Of a DNA stretch of 64,000 nucleotides, positions 9,483-18,447 are shown piece after piece. Position 1 is the stretch's first letter, and every line of letters starts with the position of its first letter. The stretch lies in assembly GCF_003259365.1 (NCBI RefSeq), contig NZ_QLLY01000002.1, positions 62,001-126,000 on the forward strand. Direction: 5' to 3'. Below the pieces are notes generated by a model. That model was not told where the DNA came from and did not search any database. It saw only the letters and a program-made list of their open reading frames with translations. The translations under genes were made by a program, and so were the position numbers. Source of the stretch: Streptomyces sp. PsTaAH-137 (GTDB lineage Bacteria > Actinomycetota > Actinomycetes > Streptomycetales > Streptomycetaceae).

Positions 9483-11297
9483 ATGCCGTTGAACCGCAGA
9501 TCTTTCCTGGGCAGGACCGCCGCGACGGGTGCCGGTGCGGCGCTGGTCGGCGCGGTGGCCGCGCCGTCGGCGGAGGCCCACTCGGCCCCTTCCCACCGGC
9601 CGCCCAAGAAGCAGAAGCGGTACGCGTTCACGGTGCTGGGTACGACGGACCTGCACGGTCACGTCTTCAACTGGGACTACTACAAGGACGCCGCGTACAC
9701 GGACGCGGCGGGCAACGCGCAGGGTCTGTCGCGGATCTCGACGCTGGTGAAGCGGATCCGTGAGGAGAAGGGCCGGCACAACACGCTGCTGATCGACGCC
9801 GGTGACACGATCCAGGGCACGCCGCTGACGTACTACTTCGCGCGGGTCGATCCGATCACGGCGAAGCACGGTCCGGTGCACCCGATGGCGCAGGCGATGA
9901 ACGCGATCGGGTATGACGCGGCGGCGCTCGGCAATCACGAGTTCAACTACGGCATCGACACGCTGCGCAAGTTCGAGTCGCAGCTCCACTTCCCGCTGCT
10001 GGGTGCGAACGCGGTGGACGCGAAGACGGAGAAGCCGGCCTTCCAGCCGTACGTGATCAAGAGGATGCGTACTCCGCACGGCCGGGATGTGAAGGTGGCG
10101 ATCCTGGGGCTGACGAACCCGGGTATCGCGATCTGGGACAAGGCGTATGTGCAGGGTGTGCTGAAGTTCCCGGGGCTTGAGGAGCAGGCGGCGAAGTGGG
10201 TGCCGAAGCTGCGGTCGATGGGTGCGGACGTCGTGATCATCTCGGCGCACTCGGGTGCGTCGGGCACGTCGTCGTGGGGTGACCAGTTGCCGTACGTGGA
10301 GAACGCGGCGGCGAGTGTGGCGGCGAAGGTGCCGGGGATCGACGCGATTCTGGTGGGGCACGCGCATGTGGAGATCGCGCAGCAGTTGGTGACGAACGAG
10401 AAGACGGGGAAGACGGTCGTTCTGGCGGAGCCGCTGTGTTATGCGGAGCGGCTGGCGCAGTTCGATTTCGAGCTGGTGTGGGAGAAGGGCGGCTGGTCGG
10501 TCGAGTCGGTGTCGTCGAAGCTGCTGAACTCGAACGCGGTGGCGGACGATCCGAAGATCACGAAGCTGCTGAAGGCGGACCACGACCTGGTGGTGAAGTA
10601 TGTGAACCAGGTGGTGGGGCAGGCGACGACGACGCTGACGACGGAGGACGCGCGGTACAAGGACGCGCCGATCATCGATCTGATCAACAAGGTGCAGGCC
10701 GATGTGGTGACGGAGGCGCTGAAGTCGACGAGTTACGCGTCGCTGCCGGTGCTGTCGCAGGCGTCGCCGTTCTCGCGTACGTCGGAGATCCCGGCCGGGG
10801 ATGTGACGATCCGGGATCTGTCGAGCCTGTATGTGTACGACAACACGCTGGTGGCGAAGTTGATGACGGGTGCGCAGGTGCGGGCGTACCTGGAGTACTC
10901 GGCGGAGTATTTCGTGCAGACGGCGGCGGGTGCCGCGGTCGATGTGGAGAAGCTGACGAACGCGAACAACCGGCCGGACTACAACTACGACTATGTGTCG
11001 GGGGTTTCGTACGACATCGACATCGCGCAGGCGGCCGGTTCGCGGATCAAGAACCTGAAGTTCAACGGCGCGGATCTGGATGACTCGGCGCAGTTCGTGT
11101 TCGCGGTGAACAACTACCGGGCGAACGGTGGTGGGGCGTTCCCGGGGGTGGCGACGGCGCAGGAGGTGTGGTCGGAGTCGATCGAGATCCGTACGCGGAT
11201 CGCGGAGTGGGTGACGGCGAAGGGCGTCCTCGACCCGGCCGAGTTCGCTTCGGTGGACTGGAGGTTGACGCGGGACGGGACGCCGGTGTTCTCGTAG
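9483..11297 (+). CDS. Tat-exported 5'-nucleotidase / 2',3'-cyclic phosphodiesterase family
   Basis: 604 residues. A Tat signal (NRRSFLGRTAATGAG, cleavage near 32) shows export. The N-terminal calcineurin-like metallophosphatase domain has metal motifs TTDLHGH (54-60), GDTIQG (107-112), GNHEFN (150-155) and GHAHVE further on. The C-terminal 5'-nucleotidase substrate domain (about 370-590) contains the family stretch PDYNYDYVSGVSYDID. Such enzymes dephosphorylate extracellular nucleotides to scavenge phosphate and nucleosides. It ends only seven bases before the convergent DesB-like gene, leaving no room for a separate terminator. Confidence 0.92.
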   Translation: MPLNRRSFLGRTAATGAGAALVGAVAAPSAEAHSAPSHRPPKKQKRYAFTVLGTTDLHGHVFNWDYYKDAAYTDAAGNAQGLSRISTLVKRIREEKGRHNTLLIDAGDTIQGTPLTYYFARVDPITAKHGPVHPMAQAMNAIGYDAAALGNHEFNYGIDTLRKFESQLHFPLLGANAVDAKTEKPAFQPYVIKRMRTPHGRDVKVAILGLTNPGIAIWDKAYVQGVLKFPGLEEQAAKWVPKLRSMGADVVIISAHSGASGTSSWGDQLPYVENAAASVAAKVPGIDAILVGHAHVEIAQQLVTNEKTGKTVVLAEPLCYAERLAQFDFELVWEKGGWSVESVSSKLLNSNAVADDPKITKLLKADHDLVVKYVNQVVGQATTTLTTEDARYKDAPIIDLINKVQADVVTEALKSTSYASLPVLSQASPFSRTSEIPAGDVTIRDLSSLYVYDNTLVAKLMTGAQVRAYLEYSAEYFVQTAAGAAVDVEKLTNANNRPDYNYDYVSGVSYDIDIAQAAGSRIKNLKFNGADLDDSAQFVFAVNNYRANGGGAFPGVATAQEVWSESIEIRTRIAEWVTAKGVLDPAEFASVDWRLTRDGTPVFS

Positions 11298-11304
11298 ACA
11301 GGCC

Positions 11305-12756
11305 CTAGCCCTGGAGTTTGACCATGGTGCCGCGCTCTCCTGCCTGGTTCGGTACGGGCCGGGGGGCGCGGGGGTCGCGGGTGTCGTGGGCGAGGAGGCC
11401 GAAGCTGGTGAAGGCGGTGCGCTGCGGCTGCGGGTAGGGGTCCTTGCCGGTGAGGGTGTTGAGGATGGTGGCGCTGCGCCAGGCGGCGAGGCCGAGGTCG
11501 GGGGCGCCGACGCCGTGGGTGTGGCGTTCGGCGTTCTGTACGTAGACGTGGCAGCCGGTGGAGGTGACGGAGTCGTCGAGGACGAGGCGGAAGCTTTCGT
11601 CGATGCGGGGGCGTTCGGCGGAGTCGCGGCGGATGTAGGGGTCGAGTCCGGCGAGGAGTTGGCCGAGGGGGCGTTCCTGGTAGCCGGTGGCGAGGACGAC
11701 GGCGTCGGTGGTGAGGCGGGAGCGGGTGCCCTGTTGGCGGTGTTCGAGGTGGAGTTCGACCTTGGTGGTGGCGACGCGTCCTGCGGTGCGGACGCTGACG
11801 CCGGGGGTGAGGGTGGCGTCGGGCCAGCCGCCGTGGAGGGTGCGCTGGTAGAGCTCTTCGTGGATGGCGGCGATGGTGTCGGCGTCGATGCCCTTGTGGA
11901 GCTGCCATTGGTCGGGGACGAGGCGGTCGCGTTCGCGTTCGGGGAGGGCGTGGAAGTAGCGGGAGTAGTCGGGGGTGAAGTGTTCGAGGCCGAGTTTGCT
12001 GTATTCCATGGGCGCGAAGGCTTCGGTGCGGGCGAGCCAGTGGATCTTCTCGTGGCCGGCGGGGCGGTTCCTGAGGAGGTCGAGGAAGATCTCGGCGCCT
12101 GACTGGCCGCTGCCGATGACGGTGATGTGGTCGGCGGCGAGGAGGCTGTCGCGGTGGGTGAGGTAGTCGGCGGAGTGGATGACGGGGACGCCGGGGGCTT
12201 CGGTGAGGGGTTTGAGGGGTTCGGGGACGTAGGGCTCGGTGCCGACGCCGAGGGCGACGTTCTTGGTGTAGGTGCGGCCGAGGGCTTCGGCTTCTCCGTC
12301 GGCGTCGAGCTGGGTGAAGTCGACTTCGAAGAGGTTGCGTTCGGGGTTCCAGCGGACGGCGTCGACCTGGTGGGAGAAGTGCAGTCCGGGGAGGTTCTCG
12401 CTGACCCAGCGGCAGTAGGCGTCGTATTCGGCGCGCTGGATGTGGAAGCGCTCGGCGAAGTAGAAGGGGAACAGGCGCTCGCGGGTCTTGAGGTAGTTGA
12501 GGAACGTCCACTGGCTGGTGGGGTCGGCGAGGGTCACCAGGTCGGCGAGGAAGGGGACTTGGAGGGTGGCGCCGTCGATGAGGAGGCCGGGGTGCCAGTG
12601 GAAGGCGGGGCGTTGTTCGAAGAAGGCGGTGTCGAGTTCGGTGAGGGGGTTGGCGAGGGCGGCGAGGGAGAGGTTGAAGGGGCCGATGCCGATGCCGACG
12701 ATGTCGCGGGGTGCTTCGGTGGGCGGGGCGGGGTGCGGGGTGGGCTCGGCGCTCAT
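11305..12756 (-). CDS. Lysine/ornithine/diamine N-hydroxylase, DesB-like
   Basis: FAD- and NADPH-dependent N-monooxygenase of the lysine N6-hydroxylase/ornithine N5-oxygenase family; DesB hydroxylates cadaverine for desferrioxamine. 483 residues. FAD motif GIGIGPFNLSL at 21-31, NADPH motif GSGQSGAE at 215-222, and the C-terminal ATGY motif (VVLATGYQERP). The start overlaps the stop of the DesA-like gene (ATGA), so the pair is coupled. The desC acyltransferase and desD NIS synthetase that normally follow are absent; the next gene is on the opposite strand. Substrate could be cadaverine, putrescine or lysine. Confidence 0.85.
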   Translation of the reverse strand: MSAEPTPHPAPPTEAPRDIVGIGIGPFNLSLAALANPLTELDTAFFEQRPAFHWHPGLLIDGATLQVPFLADLVTLADPTSQWTFLNYLKTRERLFPFYFAERFHIQRAEYDAYCRWVSENLPGLHFSHQVDAVRWNPERNLFEVDFTQLDADGEAEALGRTYTKNVALGVGTEPYVPEPLKPLTEAPGVPVIHSADYLTHRDSLLAADHITVIGSGQSGAEIFLDLLRNRPAGHEKIHWLARTEAFAPMEYSKLGLEHFTPDYSRYFHALPERERDRLVPDQWQLHKGIDADTIAAIHEELYQRTLHGGWPDATLTPGVSVRTAGRVATTKVELHLEHRQQGTRSRLTTDAVVLATGYQERPLGQLLAGLDPYIRRDSAERPRIDESFRLVLDDSVTSTGCHVYVQNAERHTHGVGAPDLGLAAWRSATILNTLTGKDPYPQPQRTAFTSFGLLAHDTRDPRAPRPVPNQAGERGTMVKLQG

Positions 12757-14138
12757 CGGGGGGTGTGTCCTTCCACCAGTTTCAGCAGTGCGGTGAGGTC
12801 GTCGGGGGTGGTGTGCGGGTTGAGCAGGGTGGCTTTGAGGTAGAGCTGTCCGTCCATGCGGGCGCGGCCGAGGACGGCGCGGCCTTCGGTGAGGAGGGTG
12901 CGGCGGGTGGTGGCGAGTTGTTCGTCGGTGGCGCCGGTGGGGCGGAAGAGGACGGTGGAGAGGGTGGGGGTGTCGTAGAGCTCCAGGTCGGGGTGGGTGT
13001 CGACGAGGTGCGCCAGGTGGTGGGCGAGGGTGATGACGTGGTCGACGAGGGCGCCGATGCCGGTGCGGCCGAGGGCTTTGAGGGTGACGGCCGTTTTGAG
13101 GATGTCGGGGCGGCGGGTGGTGCGCAGGGAGCGGCCGAGGAGGTCGGGCAGTCCGGCTTCGGTGTCGTCGTCGGCGTTGAGGTAGTCGGCGGTGTGGGTG
13201 AGGGCGCGCAGGTCGTCGGCGTCGCGGACGGCGAGGAGTCCTGCGGCGACGGGTTGCCAGCCGAGTTTGTGCAGGTCGAGGGTGGTGGTGTGGGCGCGGT
13301 CGAGGCCGTGGAGGAGGGGGGCGTGGCGGGTGCTGAAGAGGAGTCCTGCTCCGTAGGCGGCGTCGATGTGGAGGCGGGCGCCGTGGTGGTCGCAGAGGTC
13401 GGCGATGTCGGTGAGGGGGTCGATGAGGCCGGCGTCGGTGGTGCCTGCGGTGGCGGCGACGAGTTTGGGGCCGGGGAGGTCGGTGAGGGCTTCGTCGAGG
13501 GCGGCGGGGTCGAGGGTGCCGGTGGGGGCGGGCAGGACGACGGGTTCGGGCAGGCCGAGGAGCCAGGTGGCGCGGGCGAGGCTGTGGTGGGCGTTCTGTC
13601 CGACGAGGAGTTGGACGGGTTCGGGGTGGGGGTTGGTCTCGCGGGCGAGGAGGACGGCGAGTTGGTTGGCTTCGGTGCCGCCGGTGGTGACGAGGGCGTC
13701 GGGGTGGGGGGCGTCGGGGTAGGTCTCGCGGGCGAGGGCGGTGGTGAGGGTGGCTTCGAGGGCGGAGGCGGCGGGTGCCTGGTCCCAGGAGTCCATGGAG
13801 GGGTTGAGGGCGCTGGCGGCGAGGTCGGCGGCTGCGGCGACGGCGAGCGGTGGGCAGTGCAGGTGGGCGGCGCAGAGCGGGTCGGCGGGGTCGGCGGCGC
13901 CTGCGGCGAGGGCGGTGACGAGGGTGCGCAGGGCTGCTTCGGCTCCGGTGCCGTCGTGGGGCAGGGGGTCGCCGGTGGCGGCGAGGAGTTGGGCGGTGAC
14001 GTGGTCGGGTCCGCCGGCGGGGAGGGGGCCTGCCCGGTGGGTGGCGCCTTCGTGGAGGGCGTCGAGGACGGTGCTGAGCAGGGGCCGCAGGGCGGCGGGG
14101 CCGTGGGGGCCGCCGGCGAGGGGCGGGATGCTGCTCAT
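12753..14138 (-). CDS. PLP-dependent group II amino-acid decarboxylase, DesA-like
   Basis: Likely makes a diamine (cadaverine from lysine in DesA). 461 residues. PLP-site motifs are TTGGTEANQ (151-159), HIDAAYG (257-263) and the Schiff-base lysine K291 in LDLHKLGWQP. The fold matches the DesA/L-2,4-diaminobutyrate decarboxylase/aromatic decarboxylase group. The coupled hydroxylase downstream argues for N-hydroxydiamine synthesis for a hydroxamate siderophore. An imperfect palindrome resembling an iron box lies about 115 bases upstream. Confidence 0.82.
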   Translation of the reverse strand: MSSIPPLAGGPHGPAALRPLLSTVLDALHEGATHRAGPLPAGGPDHVTAQLLAATGDPLPHDGTGAEAALRTLVTALAAGAADPADPLCAAHLHCPPLAVAAAADLAASALNPSMDSWDQAPAASALEATLTTALARETYPDAPHPDALVTTGGTEANQLAVLLARETNPHPEPVQLLVGQNAHHSLARATWLLGLPEPVVLPAPTGTLDPAALDEALTDLPGPKLVAATAGTTDAGLIDPLTDIADLCDHHGARLHIDAAYGAGLLFSTRHAPLLHGLDRAHTTTLDLHKLGWQPVAAGLLAVRDADDLRALTHTADYLNADDDTEAGLPDLLGRSLRTTRRPDILKTAVTLKALGRTGIGALVDHVITLAHHLAHLVDTHPDLELYDTPTLSTVLFRPTGATDEQLATTRRTLLTEGRAVLGRARMDGQLYLKATLLNPHTTPDDLTALLKLVEGHTPR

Positions 14139-14253
14139 GCGGGTCCTTCGCTGCGTCGGTGAACAGGTGCGCGCACGGATGTGTGTGCGGGACGGCCGAG
14201 TGGCCGTGGTCGATGTCAGCGTGGCGCGCTGGGTCCTGCGGCGTCCCTGGTAC

Positions 14254-14273
14254 GAAGGAAGGGCACCCTAACG
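14254..14273. promoter_or_regulatory. Possible degenerate iron box upstream of the DesA-like gene
   Basis: GAAGGAAGGGCACCCTAACG contains the inverted core AGGGCACCCT and ends in CCTAA, resembling the right half of the DmdR1 iron box (TTAGGTTAGGCTCACCTAA). Only about half of the positions match, so this is weak. It is at a plausible promoter distance from the start at 14138. Confidence 0.3.
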
Positions 14274-14361
14274 AGGGATGGGGTCTATGGCGTTGGAGAG
14301 TAGATGTGGTACGGCCGCGCGGGGCGGGTCGGGGACGTGAATCCGGGTGCGGGAACGGCCG

Positions 14362-14397
14362 CGCCCCCGGGTTTCCGCTCGTGGCGGGCCGGGGGCG
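14362..14397 (-). terminator. Probable terminator after pepN
   Basis: A perfect 9-bp stem, CGCCCCCGG (14362-14370) with CCGGGGGCG (14389-14397), with an 18-nt loop. It lies just past the pepN stop in the direction of transcription and upstream of the DesA-like promoter region. Confidence 0.55.
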
Positions 14398-14430
14398 TGG
14401 TCGTGGAGTTGTGTTGAAGGCGGTGTGTGC

Positions 14431-16965
14431 CTAGGAGATCTGGGGCTCCTGGGTGTCGCGGGCCTTCAGGACGCGTGCGAGGTCGTCGAGCTTGTCGGCG
14501 AGGCCGCGGCGCAGGGACGGGTTGGGGTTGCCGTCGGCGAGGCACTGTTCGCCGAGGCGGAGGGTGTCGGTGTCGATGGCGTGGTCGGGGAAGGCGTAGC
14601 GGCCGATGGCGGCGGCGATGGCGGGGCCGCGGCGGTCGGCGAGGGGGACGGCTTCGGTGAAGTAGCGGGGGACGTAGGAGCGCAGCAGGTCGGCCTGTTC
14701 GGGTTGCCAGAAGCCCTGGGCGGTGGCGGTGAACAGGTAGTTGGAGAGGTCGCGGTCGGGGTCGGTGGTGAAGAGGGCGTCCCAGGCGGCGGCCTTGGCC
14801 TGCGGGTCGGGCAGGGCGGCGTGGCAGCGGGCGGCGCCCTCCTGGCCGACGGCGCTGGGGTCGTGGGCGAGTTCGGCCTCGATGACGGCGTCGTCGACGG
14901 CGCCGAGGACGCTGAGCCGGCCGAGGATGCGCCAGCGCAGTTCGGGGTCGAGTTCGGGTCCGCCGGGGACGGCGCCGGAGTCGTACCAGTCGCGGATGAC
15001 GTCGGCGTACTGGGCGGCGTCGATGAGGTGGCGGACGGCGGTGAGGCGCAGGCCGGGGTGGCTGCCGTCCTCGGTGCGGCGGATGAGGTCCTCGCACAGG
15101 GTGGTGATGAGGGTGAGGGCGGCGGGGCGGTCGGCGGGGGCGGTGCAGCGGTCGGCGACCTGGGTGTGGGCGAAGGTGAGGACGCCCTGGACGACGGCGA
15201 GGTCGGTCTCGGTCGGCAGGTGGTTCTTGGCGGCTGCCAGGTAGGCGGCGGGGGCCAGTTGGCCGTCGCGGACCATGTCGCGCAGGGTGTTCCAGACGAC
15301 GGCGCGGGTGAGGGGGTCGGGGATGCCGGACAGGCCGCGCAGGGCGGCTTCCTGGGAGGCGGGGTCGAGGCGGACCTTGGCGTAGGTGAGGTCCTGGTCG
15401 TTGGGGACGATCAGGGCGGGGCGGGTGCCGGGGAAGGTGTGGGGTGCGCCGGGTACGTCGATGTCGACGCGGTCGCGCAGGGTGAAGGCGCGGCCGGCTT
15501 CGGGATCACGGTCGTAGAGGCCGACGGCGATGCGGTGCGGGCGGTTGCCCTGCTGGTCGACGGTGAGGGTCCAGCCGTCGCTGTCGTCGGCGCCGGTTGC
15601 GACGTGGCCGGTGAGGGTGTCGACGCCGGTGGTGCGCAGCCAGGTGTCGGCCCAGGCGTGGACGTCGCGGTCGGTGCCGGAGGCTCCCGAGGAGAGGGAC
15701 TCGATGAAGTCGGCGAGGGTGGCGTTGCCGAACTTGTGGCGTTCGAAGTGGGTGTTGATGCCGGCGAGGAAGTCCTTCTCGCCGAGCCAGTTGACGAGCT
15801 GGCGCAGTGCGGAGGCGCCCTTGGCGTAGGAGATGCCGTCGAAGTTGAGGAGGGCGGAGGCGGTGTCGGGTACGTCCTCGGGGGCGACGGGGTGGGTGGA
15901 GGGGCGCTGGTCGGCGTCGTAGCCCCAGGCTTTGCGGGAGATGCCGAAGTCGACCCAGGTGTCCTTGAAGCGGGTGGCCTCGGTGAGGGTCTGGTAGCCC
16001 ATGTACTCGGCGAACGACTCGTTCAGCCAGATGTCGTCCCACCACTTCAGGGTGACGAGGTCGCCGAACCACATGTGGGCCATCTCGTGGGCGATCACCA
16101 TGGCGCGCAGCTGGCGTTCGGTGTCGGTGACGGCGGAGCGGTAGACGAACTCGTCGCGGAAGGTGACGAGTCCGGGGTTCTCCATCGCGCCGGCGTTGAA
16201 CTCGGGGACGAATGCCTGGTCGTAGGAGTCGAAGGGGTAGGGCTCGTCGAACTTCTCGTGGTAGCGGTCGTAGCAGGCGCGCGTGACGTCGAGGATCTCG
16301 TCGGCGTCGGCGTCGAGGTGGGGCGCGAGCGAGCGGCGGCAGTGCAGGCCGAAGGGGAGTCCGCGGTGTTCGGTGCGGATGGAGTGCCAGGGGCCCGCGG
16401 CGACGGCGACGAGGTAGGTCGACAGGAGCGGGGTGGTGGTGGCGCGCCAGGTGCCGTCGCCGAGGTGTTCGGTGACGCCGTTGGCGAGGACGGTCCAGCC
16501 GTCGGGGGCGGTGACGGTGAGGTCGAAGACGGCCTTGAGGTCGGGCTGGTCGAAGGCGGCGAAGACGCGCTGGACGTCGTCCATGAACATCTGCGTGTAG
16601 AGGTACGTCTCGCCGTCGGTGGGGTCGGTGAAGCGGTGCATGCCCTCGCCGGTGTGCGAGTAGCGCATGGCGGTGTCGAGGACGATTTCGTGCTCGCCCT
16701 CGGTGAGGCCGGTCAGTGGCAGCCGGTTGTCGTCGAGGGCGGCGGGGTCGAGCGGCTGCCCGTCGAGGGTGACGGTGCGCAGCTCGGCCGGCTTGACCTC
16801 GACGAAGGTGTCTCCCGCGGTGCGTGCGGTGAAGCGGATCGCGGTGCGGGAGTCGAAGGTGTCGGGGCCGCGGGTCAGGTCGAGGTCCACGGTGTAGTGG
16901 TGGACGTCGATGAGCCGGGCTCGGGTCTGCGCTTCGTCGCGCGTCAGTACGGGCATGGGGGCCAT
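14431..16965 (-). CDS. pepN: Aminopeptidase N (M1 family zinc metallopeptidase)
   Basis: Cytoplasmic enzyme that removes N-terminal residues from peptides. 844 residues from ATG 16965, with a GGAGG 11 bases upstream; an ATG three codons later (16956, MPVLTRDEAQ) is an alternative. The substrate-binding GAMENPG is at 259-265, the zinc motif HEMAH at 293-297, and the third ligand E316 in WLNESFAEYM, an HEXXH-18-E spacing. The C-terminal half is the helical ERAP1-like domain. Length is normal for actinobacterial PepN. The frame stays open far upstream of the start only because the DNA is GC-rich. Confidence 0.95.
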   Translation of the reverse strand: MAPMPVLTRDEAQTRARLIDVHHYTVDLDLTRGPDTFDSRTAIRFTARTAGDTFVEVKPAELRTVTLDGQPLDPAALDDNRLPLTGLTEGEHEIVLDTAMRYSHTGEGMHRFTDPTDGETYLYTQMFMDDVQRVFAAFDQPDLKAVFDLTVTAPDGWTVLANGVTEHLGDGTWRATTTPLLSTYLVAVAAGPWHSIRTEHRGLPFGLHCRRSLAPHLDADADEILDVTRACYDRYHEKFDEPYPFDSYDQAFVPEFNAGAMENPGLVTFRDEFVYRSAVTDTERQLRAMVIAHEMAHMWFGDLVTLKWWDDIWLNESFAEYMGYQTLTEATRFKDTWVDFGISRKAWGYDADQRPSTHPVAPEDVPDTASALLNFDGISYAKGASALRQLVNWLGEKDFLAGINTHFERHKFGNATLADFIESLSSGASGTDRDVHAWADTWLRTTGVDTLTGHVATGADDSDGWTLTVDQQGNRPHRIAVGLYDRDPEAGRAFTLRDRVDIDVPGAPHTFPGTRPALIVPNDQDLTYAKVRLDPASQEAALRGLSGIPDPLTRAVVWNTLRDMVRDGQLAPAAYLAAAKNHLPTETDLAVVQGVLTFAHTQVADRCTAPADRPAALTLITTLCEDLIRRTEDGSHPGLRLTAVRHLIDAAQYADVIRDWYDSGAVPGGPELDPELRWRILGRLSVLGAVDDAVIEAELAHDPSAVGQEGAARCHAALPDPQAKAAAWDALFTTDPDRDLSNYLFTATAQGFWQPEQADLLRSYVPRYFTEAVPLADRRGPAIAAAIGRYAFPDHAIDTDTLRLGEQCLADGNPNPSLRRGLADKLDDLARVLKARDTQEPQIS

Positions 16966-17024
16966 GCTGCCGTACGCCTCCGGCGGTGCGCCCCGTAGGG
17001 GCGCGGGGCGCTGCCTCGGGCCCC

Positions 17025-17381
17025 TCAGCTGTGCGGATCGGGGCTCAGGTTCTCGGCGGCGATCTGCTCGTGGTGGCGGATGACCTCGCTGATGATGAAG
17101 TTGAGGAACTTCTCGGCGAAGGCGGGGTCGAGCTTGGCGTTCTCGGCGAGCTGGCGGAGCCGTTCGATCTGGCGGGCCTCGCGGGAGGGGTCGGCGGGCG
17201 GCAGCGCGTGCTCGGCCTTGAGGTGGCCGACCTGCTGGGTGCATTTGAAGCGCTCGGCGAGCATGTGGACGACGGCGGCGTCGATGTTGTCGATGCTGTC
17301 GCGGAGCCGGCCGAGTTCGGCGCGGACGGCGGGGTCGACTGCGGGCTGAGCCGGGTCCGGCTGGGGGGTGCTGGTGGTCAT
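17025..17381 (-). CDS. Chorismate mutase, AroQ type
   Basis: 118 residues, all-helical AroQ chorismate mutase, converting chorismate to prephenate for Phe and Tyr synthesis. The family core is visible: LGRLRDSIDNIDAAVVHMLA (about 23-42), the catalytic Arg in AERFKCTQQVGHLKA, and DPSREARQIERLRQLAE followed by FAEKFLNFIISEVIRHHE. There is no signal peptide, so it is the cytoplasmic type. It lies six bases downstream of the AraC-family gene on the same strand, so they probably share a transcript. Confidence 0.9.
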   Translation of the reverse strand: MTTSTPQPDPAQPAVDPAVRAELGRLRDSIDNIDAAVVHMLAERFKCTQQVGHLKAEHALPPADPSREARQIERLRQLAENAKLDPAFAEKFLNFIISEVIRHHEQIAAENLSPDPHS

Positions 17382-17387
17382 GACGGA

Positions 17388-18275
17388 TCAGCCTACGTGG
17401 AGCATGGGCGGGTCGTCGGGGTCGGGGATCTTGTCCGACCAGCCGCCGGGGACGGCGCGGCCCTGCTGTTCGCGGAAGCGGACGGGGGCGGTGCCGACGC
17501 GGCGGGTGAAGAGGCGGGAGAAGTAGGCGGGGTCGTCGTAGCCGACGCGGCGGGCGACGGCGGCGACGGGGAGTTCGGTGGCGGCGAGGAGTTCCTTGGC
17601 GCGGCCGAGGCGGATGCCGAGGAGGTAGTCCTTGGGGCTGCAGCCGGCGCCTCTGCGGACGGCGGTGCGCAGTTCGGCGGGGGTCATGCCGTGCCGGGCG
17701 GCGTGTTCGGCGACGGACAGGGGCTGGAAGGCGTCGCGGGCGAGTGCCTGGAGGACGGGGTCGCCGTCGGGGGCCGTGTCGGCGCGGGCGCGGCGCAGGG
17801 CGACGAGGAGTTCGTGGACGGCGGCGCCGGTCTCGACCTCCAGGAGGGGGTTGCCGCGGCGGGCTGCGCGGGCGATGCGGCCGACGGCGGCGCGGGCCGG
17901 GGCGGCGTCGGAGAGGGGGACGAGGGGCCGGTCGGGTTCGATGTAGCCGAGTTCGGTGTATGTGGCCGTGGCGGGTCCGGTGAAATCGACGAAGCACTCG
18001 TCCCAGCCGGTGCCGGGGTCGGCGCCGTAGTGGTGGGGGCGGCCGGGGGTGAGCCAGATGAGGGCGGGTGCGGTGAGGGGGGTGCGGCGGCCGTCGGGGT
18101 CCTGGAGCCAGCCGCTGCCGGCGGTGACGACGACGGCGACGTGGTGGTCGAGGGTGCGGGGGCCGACGCTGGGCAGCAGGCCGTGCTGGAGTCCGACGCC
18201 GAGGCAGACGAGGCCGAGGCGGTGGTGGACGGGGCTGGGCGTGAAGTAGCGCATCCAGGTGTGGTAGGCGGACAT
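17388..18275 (-). CDS. AraC-family transcriptional regulator
   Basis: 295 residues. The N-terminal half has the cupin effector-binding shape of AraC sugar sensors (HHVAVVVTAGSGWL, WLTPGRPHHYG). The C-terminal half has two HTH motifs: LSVAEHAARHGMTPAELRTA and LPVAAVARRVGYDDPAYFSR, ending with the family-typical GTAPVRFRE. It is divergent from the beta-galactosidase gene with a 170-base shared promoter region, so it probably controls that gene in response to a sugar. Ligand not predictable. Confidence 0.88.
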   Translation of the reverse strand: MSAYHTWMRYFTPSPVHHRLGLVCLGVGLQHGLLPSVGPRTLDHHVAVVVTAGSGWLQDPDGRRTPLTAPALIWLTPGRPHHYGADPGTGWDECFVDFTGPATATYTELGYIEPDRPLVPLSDAAPARAAVGRIARAARRGNPLLEVETGAAVHELLVALRRARADTAPDGDPVLQALARDAFQPLSVAEHAARHGMTPAELRTAVRRGAGCSPKDYLLGIRLGRAKELLAATELPVAAVARRVGYDDPAYFSRLFTRRVGTAPVRFREQQGRAVPGGWSDKIPDPDDPPMLHVG

Positions 18276-18447
18276 GTGCCCCTCCTGTGGTGTTCTGCGG
18301 TGTGCGCGGCTTCCCGTCCCGTGCGTGCCCGTCCGTGCTTTCGGCGGTCCAACAACAGCCGATCTTTGTCCATGGACCCGGTGGTCCGCCAGAGGTGACA
18401 GTGACGGCCGGTGGGTGAGACGCCCGCAGGCGGAGAGGGAGCACGTG

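Noticed and set aside
12711..14162. A long Gly/Val-rich plus-strand frame opposite the DesA-like gene
   Set aside because: Low-complexity composition caused by codon bias of the true minus-strand gene; nothing in it looks like a domain.
14347..16998. A long plus-strand frame opposite pepN
   Set aside because: Same cause as above; it covers exactly the pepN coding region and has no ribosome site or recognisable motif.
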